From NCBI GenBank assembly GCA_022925895.1, contig JAKSYS010000107.1, forward strand, positions 1-64,000: DNA of 64,000 nucleotides, read 5' to 3'. Numbering within the stretch: position 1 is the stretch's first letter; every line of letters begins with the position of its first letter. The notes below the pieces were generated by a model that did no database searches, was not told the origin of the DNA, and saw only the letters and a list, made by a program, of their open reading frames with translations. This DNA comes from Fragilaria crotonensis. Lineage: Eukaryota > Bacillariophyta > Fragilariophyceae > Fragilariales > Fragilariaceae. Shown piece by piece: positions 29,542-40,605 of the stretch. The position numbers were made by a program, and so were the translations under genes.

Positions 29542-31425
29542 TCGTCCAAAGTAAGCAAGATGGACAAGATGGAGAATTTATAAGATCATGAATTAGAACT
29601 GATCGACGAGGTATAGTCGTGGTCCTGGGCCTGGTACTGGAAGAATACGAATTTCAACCAAGCGATGACGTGAATATCAACAAATCTAAACCTCGCGTTC
29701 GTCGTTTTGATCCTGTAAATGTTCTGACACGATCGAATTCTTGAGCTTTGATCGTGGTTCCTTACACCCTCAAGACTCTCCGAGCTCCAGAGTGTGTCAG
29801 TTATGATGAATCTGTCGTTCCGACTTAGGGACCTCCAAATGCGATCCGAACGCGTTGGCAGTTGGCACACGATGGGAGCGACTTCGTGCTGTGTATCTCA
29901 TACATAGTGCAACTGTACTGTCTACTGTCGATTATATTGTTGCTAGGATTCCGAGTCGCGCAAGCAGGAGGGAGTTGTGAGGTTGTGAGATTGTGCACCA
30001 TGTGTTGGGAGGTGACCTGAGGATGAATTTGTAAGATACCGCTTCATCCCACATACAAACATATATTAATAAAGCATTCAAGGACAACCTTCAATACTCC
30101 GACGCTGCATGAACATAAACATGATTGGATTATCAATATATCCTGGAAATGTGTATGAAAGACGTGGTATTCTTAGGAATTGCTCCGGACTCCAGACCTC
30201 CAGACCATATAAAATTCGGTATCCATGAAATTGCAGCCAGAGCAAACCTTTGATCGGGCTCGATAAGGCAACAGAGTGTACTTGTGGTATTTTAAACCTC
30301 GCGTCCTTCGTCGTCAGGACTTCGTTCTGACACTTCAGAATTCTCGGGGCCTACTCCTGTTCATTGATGTTACTATAGCTCCCGACTACCCAGCTCCCAC
30401 GTTCAATATCTGGTGCCGTGGTACAATTGTAGTTATGATGAAATGAAGAATATCCAAAATTATATCTTATTCCAGAATGCAATCCAACATCACTTGGAAG
30501 ACCCAATTCTATAAAAGCTTGCGCCCCACTCAGTCGGGCGTACAGTACCGATGACGGATCTGCAATATACATACTACTCATACAGAGCGAGCAATCTACA
30601 GGAGTACCCTACCTTTTGCAAGTTCTTACTATCCTATGCTCACGTACTTCAAGAACGAATGAGATGCAACCATAATTCTGTTGTTCTTTATTCTCGATGA
30701 AATTGCAGCAACGAACACTTTCAATACACTCTGGCTATCAGGTGCCGTAATACACAACAGAAGGACGAAGTGCATTTCTGACAATTTTAAACCTCGCGTG
30801 TATCCTCTTAGTCCCTCAAAGTCGTCACTCTCATATTCTCGGTTCTTGATCTTGGAAGTAAACCCCGTACTTTGAACACATGCAATACGTTGACACGAGT
30901 GGCACACAATACTTCTGTTATTCTCAATGAAATTACAGCTACTAGAGACTTCCAACGTTGGGTAGGGAGTATCCTCCAAACTACCGATCTATCCAACAGT
31001 AGTTGTGAAGTTCTTTTCATTTGAATTCTTGATCTTGGCTCAATCTTCTGACACGAAAAATGTTCGGGGTTTGATCCCGGTTTGTTGTTCGTTCTCCTAT
31101 TCAATAGTACTGGAGTATGTATTGCCCTCTCTCGACACAACCGGCAGCTGTGTCGCCTACTAATAGAGAAGTTTAAACAGGATCGGCAATCTGATATGCT
31201 GATCACCCCACTGTCGCCATTCGATTGATCGACCATGGCAGCAAAACAAAATAATCGGGGTATACGTTTCAATGGAAGATGAATAACCTTTCAATTTCTA
31301 TATCCTCAACAAGAGATGCGCTTGCATGAATCAGTTGACTTTCGCAACAATTATGCACGATTGGGCGACTCCAAATATTTGTAACATAGAGGCCTTACGA
31401 ATTCACCGGCGTTTTGCATCGTTCA
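29542..31425. other. Degenerate spacer copies of the duplicated unit
   Basis: The stretch contains kinase-upstream block homology (about 29630-29860) and a copy of the 24.1-24.35 kb block at 30175-30410. Two further weaker repeats of a TTCTC(G/A)ATGAAATTGCAGC-type segment lie near 30685 and 30925. The duplication therefore went through at least one more round that left no kinase or PHD gene. No gene is supported. Confidence 0.55.
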
Positions 31426-32588
31426 TCAAAACTGGTCGACGAGAATTTCCCGCAATTTTTCTGTTTCCTTTGTGAAAGCCGCAATGCCTTCCGCAAGTTT
31501 ATCTTGTCCACAGACATCAACTTCCCAATACTGATCCCACGACTCTTTCGTTAGCTTAAAATCAGGATCAAGACAAGTTGCAGCGTCCGCCACAGCATCG
31601 CATTCCCTCACGACATCAGATCCATCGCGACGTTGAAGGGATTCCAATAGTGGGGCTGGAATTGTCATTTCGTCAACCCCTGCCAGGGCCAATATCTCAT
31701 CCACGTCACTACCTTCCACTTTGGGACCACGAGATGGTCGCCACGACGCTGGCATGCATATCGTGTCATAACCATACTTTCGGAAGTAGGCGTACATGCG
31801 CTTTACCAACAGGACTCCCGGATCTGCGCTGGGGTGGTATCCCTCCTTGCCATTCTTACTCTTGTGCCAATCAAGGATACGTCCAGGAAATGGAGAAATC
31901 AGATACGCTGCAGCTTGCGCCGATGCTGCGGCTTGAGAAAGGAAAATACAAGTGTAATGTTGCACTGAATGCCCTCCTTCTCCAACACTCGAGCGGCTTG
32001 AATACCTTCCCACGTTCCTGCCAGCTTGATTAGAATGCGACTCTTGTGAATTCCCATTTCGGCATACATATCAATGATGCGCCTGGCACGTTGGATGCTC
32101 TGTTCCGTGTCGTACGAGAGTCGAATGTCGACTTCGGTGCTGACCCGGCCAGTCACGAGAGATGCGATTTGTGCTCCAAGATTGACCGCCAATTTGTCCA
32201 TGGCAAGGTTGATTTCTTGTTCTGGATCTGGGAGTGACGCATCACCTCCTCCCATTTGTTCTTTGGCGTAGGATATGGCATCATTGACCATTTGTTGGTA
32301 TCGGGTGGATCCATTGGCAGCCGCTTGACTGACAAATAGTGGATTTGTGGTGGCATCGGTAATGAGACCTGTTTTGCCGTATTCTTCTACAACCGTGAGA
32401 TCGCCCGAGTCAATGGATAGCTTGGTAATCTTGGCAAGTTCCTCGAGAGCACTGGCTTCCATCTTGGATGTTCTAAAAGTCGTACTTCCCGTGCTACCAG
32501 TAGACAACGTCGGCGGAGAAACGGCAAAAGCATGACTTGTCGGAATCAATAGTAGTAACGAGATTAGGGACTGGGATGGAAACTTCAT
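31426..32588 (-). pseudogene. Plastid-targeted transaldolase with one frameshift
   Basis: Transaldolase moves a three-carbon dihydroxyacetone unit between sugar phosphates in the pentose-phosphate pathway. From ATG 32588 the leader MKFPSQSLISLLLLIPTSHA is a signal peptide followed by FAVSPP, giving an AF-type cleavage motif for import into a complex plastid. The enzyme part shows TDATTNPLF, the Schiff-base lysine in ILIKLAGTWEG, NITLVFS, LISPFPGRILDW and MPASWRP. Between NITLVFSFL and QAAASAQAAAYL one base is missing near 31931 (CTCAAG where CTCCAAG would keep the frame). The first frame then reads only KPQHRRKLQRI before its stop, and the rest is open to 31426. Length and motifs are otherwise complete, so either the loss is very recent or the base is a sequence error. 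Confidence 0.88.
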
Positions 32589-33155
32589 TGTTGAGGTTAA
32601 CTTCTGGCGGGCTCCAAACTTGAAGCAAGTTGTTTCGGTTTGAAGGGTGGAGTTGTTAGTGTTGGGTCGATGCCATGGAATGGGTGTGGTTGCACTGACA
32701 TCTGTCCGTGTCAACAAGTGAAAGATCCAAAGATATGCCTGTCGTATGTCAAATAACGATTTCTACACAGGGTCGTTGATATCATACGGCATACGCACGT
32801 CAACAAACGACGAATCATCGGAGGGTATGTAGTATGTAGTATGTAGCACTGGTACGGACTTGGCGCTCGGAGCTCGGAGTGCTATGGCTTGTTTCGCTTC
32901 GTAGCAAAATATAGTGCAACTCGTGTAGGATCAGTACAAAATCCGTGACGTCTTCGTTTTATGCCAGGGGATGGCAGCCTCGCACATCGAAACAAGACGA
33001 TCGAAACCACACCAAAAAAAGTTGTTCGGACCATGATATTGTAACGACAACTTCACCAACTTACACTTCGTAACTGCCGAGCCTTTTGTTGCGACTGGAT
33101 CAATAATATACTTCAAGGCAGAGTTTAACTTGCGAGGGTCGGCAGTTGAGACATA
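32589..33155. other. Intergenic between divergent genes
   Basis: This is the upstream region of the transaldolase gene and the left flank of the transposase pseudogene. GTATGTAGTATGTAGTATGTAG near 32825 is a short tandem repeat. I could not identify a terminal inverted repeat for the transposon. Confidence 0.45.
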
Positions 33156-36100
33156 ATGAAGACGCTCGCAACGTATTATCAGTGTTGGCTTGAAATCACC
33201 AAGCAACAACGATACCGAGACAAATGGCTGTCAGACGAACTCTATTTCCGTGCAATCAATGCCCAGTTTCCAACTCTCAAGGCCCTTGGATTCGATAGAG
33301 GCATGTTGAACAAAGCAATTTCATCATGCGAAGGCGCAACACTTGATGACTTCACAGAATTGAATGATACTGGCCGATTCCGGAGGTCAGCCAAAGGCCT
33401 TGATATCTTCGGCAATCCAAAACGAAAGATCTGGGGATACTACGTAACAGATCCCGGAGGATTGGTCGAACGTCCGCCAGATGGAAAGAAATGTTTCTTG
33501 TCTCTGTTGCAAGACGCAGGAATAAATGATCGCTATAGTGTGGCACGTGGTTCATCGGAAATTGTGGATCTGACGACGGAAATTCATATCCAATCGAGAG
33601 CAAAGAGGAAAGCTGAAGCAGGTGCAGCTGTTGCGGCACAATCTCCTGGTAGTCAGAAGAAAGCAAAGGCTTCTCAACTTGCTTCTGGATCTGATTCGGC
33701 AATTATCTCGGTAGAGAGCTACTGGGACAGTCCGGAGGCAAAAAAGCTCTTCCTTGGGAGCTCAACCGACAACCGAAGCGTTGTTGATGTTCTTCAGCAA
33801 CGTATAGAAAGGCTGCAGCAAGTCAATAGAAGTCCTGACGGGTGGAGAGACCTCATTGATAAGCATGATGTAGACAATCTCTGTTCTCCGTATGATATCT
33901 TCATAATACGACAGCGATGCTCCATTCTTTGCTTAGCATATATCATGGCCTTGGAGGAGATGAACTCTGCTCGGTGGGTAGAAGATTGCTGCTCCCAGGC
34001 TGTCTATGATAGCAATAGGATGGGCATTGAAGCCGCAACCAGCAAGCTTACAGTTGCAGGCTGGAATATCCTACTGCGAGCGAATCGCGAGCACTTTCCG
34101 TTACCAGACCCGAAGATACATAAACAAAAGAAACCACTCCCTGATCTTCTAGAGTACTTCCGTGAAGAAATCACATTACCATGGATTGACTACTGTATTG
34201 GAAGCCTTGCTGACCTAACAGTGGAATCGGCACGTAACGAGCTGATCACTAAGATAATTCCTAACTATTGTTCGCAGGTGAATGACGATGACACGGAGGA
34301 GAATGCAACAAACGAGAACGGTGAATCTAGTACTACAATTAAAGACTGCTGCCCACTCCTTCAGACGTATCTAGATTCTCCTATCTCATTGACGACAACC
34401 TGGCGATGGCTTCGACGTCTCGGCTTTCATTACGACAGTCGCAAGAAATCCTTCTTTGTTGATGGGCATGAGAGACCCAATGTCGTATTCCACCGGAACG
34501 AGTTCTGCACGAAATACCTATCGAAGCTTGAACCTCGAACCCATCGATGGATTCAAGTGAGAAGAGAAACTGTGGAAAAGTGGAAGTCAGAGAAAAGAAT
34601 TTCAGACGACGTCGGAGGTCAAGGATATTCTTACCAAGAGCAGCCTTCGGGCAAAGAAATGATTGAATTCCACGTGGACGATTTTGATTTTCTTCATTCG
34701 GTTGCGGAGGAAATGGGCTTTGGTATGTTTGGAGGGAACCTCAGCGTTCGCAAGCCGCTAGGTCTGAAACCACTGATGATCTTCGGCCAAGATGAAAGCG
34801 TGTTCAACCAGTTTCTGCTCAAATCACGCCAATGGGTTGGGCCACTAGGTCAACGTCCACTTTTGCCAAAGACGGACGGAATGAGCCTCATGCTCTCCGC
34901 AATTCAATCGCGTGAAACCGGATTCGGAGTTCCGATCAGTCGGATTCAGATGGAAGAAATAAATGAGACTCGTCGTGGTCATAACTATGTTGACCTTGAT
35001 GCAGCGATTGCAGTTCATGGCCAAGTGTCCAAGAAAGACCTGGAAGAATCGCCATTTGTTGTGAGTTTCGAATTGGGAGCAAACAACGAAGGGTATTGGA
35101 CTTACAATCACATGAGCATGCAGTTTGAGGACTGCGTCGACTGCATCAAAGTTATATACCCCCAATTTGACTTCGTTTTCTGTTTGATCATTCGCAGGGA
35201 CATTCAAAGAAATTGACGGGCGGTCTAGATGCTTACAGTATGAATAGAAGCTATGGAGGAGCACAACCAATAATGCGTGAGTCAAAAATAAAGGAACACG
35301 ATGGGTACCTCGGGATGCATGCTGCACGAACCTTAAACGTTGGCGACACACAATCTTTTGTGTTTACCTCGGAGGATGATGGTCCATTCTGGATGTCACC
35401 ACAAGAACGGGAACTTAACCGTGATGACCGCATACTCCCATCTCCGGCAGGCATTCCGCGAATGCGAAACAAAACCATCGCTGAACTCAAATCGGAGCTC
35501 GCTCCACTCAATATCTTGAGCAATCGCCGCCAATATCGCCTGACCGAATTACAACAGATTGCAAGGGATAACAATTTGGATCCAAAAGTGGAAAGGACAA
35601 GGGAGAAAAAGGTTGGTTAGGCCAGCCGAAAGGTCTCATGCAAGTCCTTTGGGAGCGAGGATGGATAGATGAAGGCAATATTGACAAGTATACAATGGAT
35701 ATTGCGAAGGACAAGAATGATGGTGAAGATATGGAGGATGCCGAAAATTGGAGCTTAAAATATCTGATGGCATCGTGTCTTGACTTTGCTGAAGAGATGA
35801 CAGCGTTGCAGCATGTGGGACATGCACTTGGAGTTTCGGTCCTCATCACTCAAAGTTCCACGCCGAAATGGCCGGCGAGGGAATTGAATACAGTTGGGGT
35901 GTCGAAGAGTGTCTACCGCAAAATGCCACTGGATTCTAAAGGGAAAGACATCTTTCAAGGCGTTAGTGAAAGAATGTACAAGCAGAGATGTCCTCAAAAC
36001 AGTGACAGTGCGAAAGCTTTCGACGGGCACGATCATACATATGTGCATACTTTGTCCTTCATCAACAAAACCTGAACAGTTGCGAGGACAGTATTCCTAC

Positions 36101-36263
36101 AGCACTCACCTTGCCTCGGATTGAACGCGTCAGGAAGGAATTCAAAACCCACCGAGCTGTAGTTGACTTTGATGCTGGCTTTGTGCAAAGCTTTGTCTCG
36201 CCTGCAATAGAGGACGTTGTTCTGATGGCAGCAAAGAATGAAACGCCAGCAGCAGGAGTATAA
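33156..36263 (+). pseudogene. Large DDE transposase (IS630/Tc1-like superfamily), copy 1
   Basis: The first 686 codons from ATG 33156 are intact; the gene then continues through several frames to a stop at 36261-36263. Order: an N-terminal helix-turn-helix-like part; TTTWRWLRRLGFHYDSRKK and FFVDGHERPNVV, characteristic of a transposase family common in fungi and other eukaryotes; first catalytic Asp in FGQDESVF (about residue 545); second Asp in LFDHSQGHSKK, reached after a 1-base loss near 35180; a helical, SAP-like insert (IAELKSELAPLN, LTELQQIARDNN); GQPKGLMQVLWERGW, reached after a break near 35608; the third acid in GIEYSWG near 35895; and a C-terminus RRARSYICAY to KFKTHRAVVDF-type sequence. 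At least four frame breaks make it non-functional as given. Terminal repeats were not found. Confidence 0.8.
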
Positions 36264-37193
36264 CGTCTGAGACGCTATCGGTACTTTCGGAAATGCAAGA
36301 CCGATAAAGACGAATCTGTTCAACGTGCAGCTCACCTTCAATTATTCTCGTTGCTTCTTCATCGTTTCGGCCTCGTAGTGCAAATAGATGCGAATGAAAC
36401 AGATTGTCGAAGATATAGATTTATGGATCATACCGAATTCTTGTTCTATTTTGAGGAGACTGCCGGAGGATTGGAGGCAGTTTCTCAGTTCAACTAAAAT
36501 TTTAGAATACTGAGTCTACGTGCTCCTACCATATATTGCCTCATGGTGAAACAAGCCATACCGGTACTGAAATAGAAGTTACTGTACTACCAAAATCTAC
36601 GGTACCACAGCCTATGTCATATGCACTATGCACTCGGTTATTCGTCATCTTGTTTGTCATTCAGCTACCGTACTTGTACTCCAGTGGGTCAACCGCAACC
36701 CATCCAGTACCGGTAAAGCCAAAGCGTTCGTTTTGGTATGAATACTGCATCTATGTGCATACCTTGTACGAGTACTGTATGTACAGTACCAGCCACAACG
36801 ACGTAAACATATGTCATACATACAGGAGAGTTGCCCACAATGACGTTGCAATGACCAATGTGACGATGTCATATGACCCCTGAGAATGTGCCATGTCATA
36901 GTATATGAGTACCGTTCGTAGTCAGTAGACAGTAGTACTCAGTACGCACTGCCTACAGGATACTACAAGTACTCTACTCCGGAGTACTACACAGAAAATG
37001 ACATGCCGGTCCTTGTACCGGTACTTGTACATGTTGCACCGCAGTATACTAGATGCACTGAACACAATTGAGAAGACGGGTATGAGCATGGCATTTGGCA
37101 TCATCATTTTCATCCTTTCCGCCACATCAACAACAAGAGCAGCAACAACATAATTATCATCATCAGTATCATCAACAACAAACTGAATTAATA
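36264..37193. other. Intergenic, very GTAC-rich
   Basis: A dense run of GTAC, TACCGGTAC and AGTACT words lies at about 36540-37050, including the 12-base palindrome TACTCCGGAGTA near 36975. It lies upstream of the coiled-coil gene and is probably its promoter. No gene is supported. Confidence 0.5.
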
Positions 37194-38123
37194 ATGCGCC
37201 GGAGTGCTCAAACGGAGACAATTCATAACGTGTTTGTGACAGACGATGGAGAGGTCATTGAAGAAATGACAGACGAGCAAGAACAGGAGATTTATGAAAT
37301 CCCAAATGGCCGATCATCTCGTAGTAGTTCACCGCCGCAGACACCTCAGCGACGAAGCTTGCTACAACACATATCATCCATAACTAAGGTACATGGAAAT
37401 GGCAATAACAGCCATCCAAGTGCGAATTCGCCGCATCATAATAATCACGGTACTCCTGGTGGCAATGGTGGCAGCACATCCGGAAGACTCTTGTCATCCT
37501 ACAATTTGTTGGAGGAGGAATATTGCAAACTGAAATTTGAACAAACAGAACTGGTGGCACTTGCCGATCAACGAAAGATGGAAAAACAGCGTTCGGCAGA
37601 ACTCATGGAAAGTTTAGAGGAAGATTTGATGCAACAGCGAACTGAAAATGCCAAACTACGCTACCAAAAGGAACAGTTGCAAGAACAACTGCAAATACAT
37701 CGAGGCGATCAGCGCGTCACATCGTCATCCTCTCAGAAACAAGAGGATCATACATCGAATCGACAACTTCGAAAACTTTGGTTGCAACGAGATGTGGCAC
37801 GACAAAAACTGGAAGAAGCAATCGATGAACTTCAAGATTTGCGTCTCGAAAACAAGAGACTTTTGGATGCACTTCAAGTGCCTCCCAAAATACCCAACGA
37901 TGAAGTGAAGCGCGAACTGTTTCGTATGAAGAAGGAACACAAGGTGGCCGAACTTGAAAAATATCTTCAAACTCTTTCGGCGGATGTCGCACGGTTACGA
38001 CCTCCGACTAAAGTCATCCCATCCAGTCATAGCGCCGCCTCCTCCGCATCACCAACCATGATTGGCAAAGAAATCATGGTGGATGAAGCGACGAGTCACA
38101 GTAACGGTCATCTTGAGCACTGA
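37194..38123 (+). CDS. Coiled-coil protein, paralogue of the Copia-split gene
   Basis: I chose ATG 37194 (MRRSAQTETI) as the first in-frame ATG, giving 309 residues; the frame is open further upstream through a Gln/His-rich stretch without an ATG. A Ser/Gly/His/Asn-rich head is followed by a long coiled coil: NLLEEEYCKLKFEQTELVAL, DLMQQRTENAKLRYQKEQLQ, DELQDLRLENKRLLDALQ and AELEKYLQTLSADVARLR, then a Ser/Ala-rich tail. The order and the LRLENKRL...K/EVKxE...DVARLR end resemble the 15532-16629 part of the split gene. Function is unknown. The frame is intact, so this member may cover for the disrupted relative. Confidence 0.7.
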   Translation: MRRSAQTETIHNVFVTDDGEVIEEMTDEQEQEIYEIPNGRSSRSSSPPQTPQRRSLLQHISSITKVHGNGNNSHPSANSPHHNNHGTPGGNGGSTSGRLLSSYNLLEEEYCKLKFEQTELVALADQRKMEKQRSAELMESLEEDLMQQRTENAKLRYQKEQLQEQLQIHRGDQRVTSSSSQKQEDHTSNRQLRKLWLQRDVARQKLEEAIDELQDLRLENKRLLDALQVPPKIPNDEVKRELFRMKKEHKVAELEKYLQTLSADVARLRPPTKVIPSSHSAASSASPTMIGKEIMVDEATSHSNGHLEH

Positions 38124-40605
38124 ATAATACGTTTGATGCGTCGTGATTGGAACGCTGTACAACTGAATGACAGGCGATTCGTCTGAAATTCATGGACTCG
38201 TTTCGTTCCATTTTTGGGGAGCATGGCGACCCAAGTTTGAAAAGCGTTGTATTTTTGGTGCTTGGCTTGGCTTGTCAACACATGGTAGACTGAAAGGCAT
38301 CGCGAGGTTTTCCAACAGGATCGACTCTTCCTTCTTCGGAAACACTGGTTCGTCTAGTCGTTCATGAGACGATGGTTCATGTGGTCGTGTGGTGGTGGTG
38401 GCAAGTAGACGTAGACTTTTCTCAAAGTTCTTGTCCCTAGATGCACAGCTCAATGCAAAATTACATCAATCATAAGGAAAATTGAGATGAGACAGTAATG
38501 CAGATGGTTAATAGGAATGCATGTTGCGAAGCGCGTCAGGAGAAGTGCAAGGTGCATTTTTCAAAGCTGATCCGCGATTGTCGCTACCAGTGGGTCACAA
38601 AATTGACTCGATCCTCGGATGACGCACATGCCTGGTGTGTGCTATTATTGCAGACGATATTAGAGGTAAAAATGTGATCTGCTTTGTTCATGCATTAGTA
38701 GGCAATATCTTGTTGCCAAATGGAAGTGACTACTCCTGGCTTATAACAAGCATCATATAACACGAGAGTGGAGAAGGATCTGTGCAGGGCCTGGATGCTG
38801 GCAAATGATGGGTTGACACAAGCATTCCCACCATGTGCACTAGTTTAAAGGACCTCAGATACCCTTCTACTCGCTTTTCAGAAACAAGTTTTGGACATGT
38901 TGGAGTTAGCACTTCTTGTGCTGTGTCACGGAAAATGAACGGGACGCCCATTTGATGCTGTGTTGATTATGTTGTTTATCGTAGTTTGTAAGCTTCCTTG
39001 TTAGATCATGCTGATTGGTTTGCAGTTTTCATAATCAGGCTTCATTACGTGAAGTGTGATGTTGTCAGTTGTTATTTTTTTATCATTCCAATCATTTGAG
39101 GGTTTAACATCATACTTCAATGAAAAGCAATGTGGACATCTGGGCGGGTGGCAAACTTCAAGGTTAAGAAAGGTGTCAATCTGTCAATCTTATGATGTCA
39201 ACAAAACACATGGCGATGGACATTGTTCAAAAGAAGGAGATTTGCTTAGGAGTTACTTCAGTTTTGACTAAGGCTTGTTCCAACAAAAGTGTCTAGGCAA
39301 CTCAATAAACCATCGTTGATGAATGATTTACATATCTTGAACGTCCAGTGTGTCCCATGGATTGATTACAAACATAAATGCTGTTTTCAATGACTGTTAG
39401 AGCCATCAAACAAGTTTATGGCTGGCATATGTATCTTGCAACTACCACAGCCTTTCTGAAAACGATTTTTTTAATCTCTCATAATGCATGGTGTTGAAAA
39501 AGTCTTGACAGATATCCTCCAGGTTGGGCGGTCATCATTGCCAGTTATGACCACAAGACACCTGAAAGTTCAAGAATCACAACCTAAAATCTCAATCGCA
39601 AACATTTAGTTCAAGATGCATGCATTGATCATACACTACTTTCTCAAGGATCGATAGAGTTACTTCAAAGGAATGCTAAGACCACAACAATTTTTGGACA
39701 AATGGCTGGCAGAATTTTTTGGGCGAGGGGAGGAGTATGGGATTTCTCGGAGTATGAACACCCTTGATCTTTTGGCTTCGATTGACGCACTTCCGCAGAT
39801 GGAATTTTCTCGACGTCACCATTAGCAGCGTATACTCATCGTGTGAGTTTCAAAATATGAGAAAACCTGCGTTACAAAATCGTACCGGAATGTGTGCTGA
39901 TAAATGGACACCAGTTTTAGCTTAAGCACAGAAATTTCCACAGTTCGGAAAGGAATAGCTAAGAACAAAATGTGCATGTTGCTTAGAATCGACTAAAGTG
40001 CCGGAATTAACATCATGATTTGGACCAAAGGGCGGAGACCATCACATATCTAAAATCTATTTGCACTGTCGCATCCGAAAACAATTAACACGAAGATCGC
40101 ATCGTATTCACACATAACATCATAGTAGTACATGTTATAAGGGAACGAAGTCATTGATTCCCGAAGTGCACAGGCATATGACGGTATTTTTCTGTCGGGG
40201 AGCTTTTTCCGTTTTCGTGCATCGCCACAATGTTAGTATTATGTATATATTGCTGGTAGCAGGACAATCCCAGGTATGTCATATGTAGCGGCGGGCCAGG
40301 AATCACAAGGCAGCTCGACAAATCGCACTTGCATACACCTATATATATTCTACCCCGTAACTTCCAGCATAAGATAAATACGACTCTAAAATTCTAATTG
40401 TACGCTCGGAGAACCCTTAAAAAAGGGGTTTGCACGTTCGTACTTTGGAATTTAAGATATTGTGTCGCATCAGACTTTTTCAGAACGAATACACACATCA
40501 GACATCAGGGAACAATGAAAAAAGTAACTCCCAGGCACCATCTGTAGAGATCATCCCGATGTGAATGACCTCGTCGACACATATTTTCGCCAATTAAAAG
40601 GCAAC
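38124..40605. other. Long intergenic stretch
   Basis: No gene, tRNA or ordered repeat is recognised between 38124 and about 40050. From about 40065 the sequence resembles the regions upstream of the second ATPase copy (47090-47275), including CATCCGAAAACA and TTTCTGTCGG(C/G)GAGCTTT, so the duplicated gene unit starts here. Confidence 0.5.

Noticed and set aside
31050-31090. GGTTTGATCCC-like box suggesting a tRNA T-arm
   Set aside because: No acceptor, anticodon or D-arm could be folded around it; the sequence is part of the repeated spacer block.
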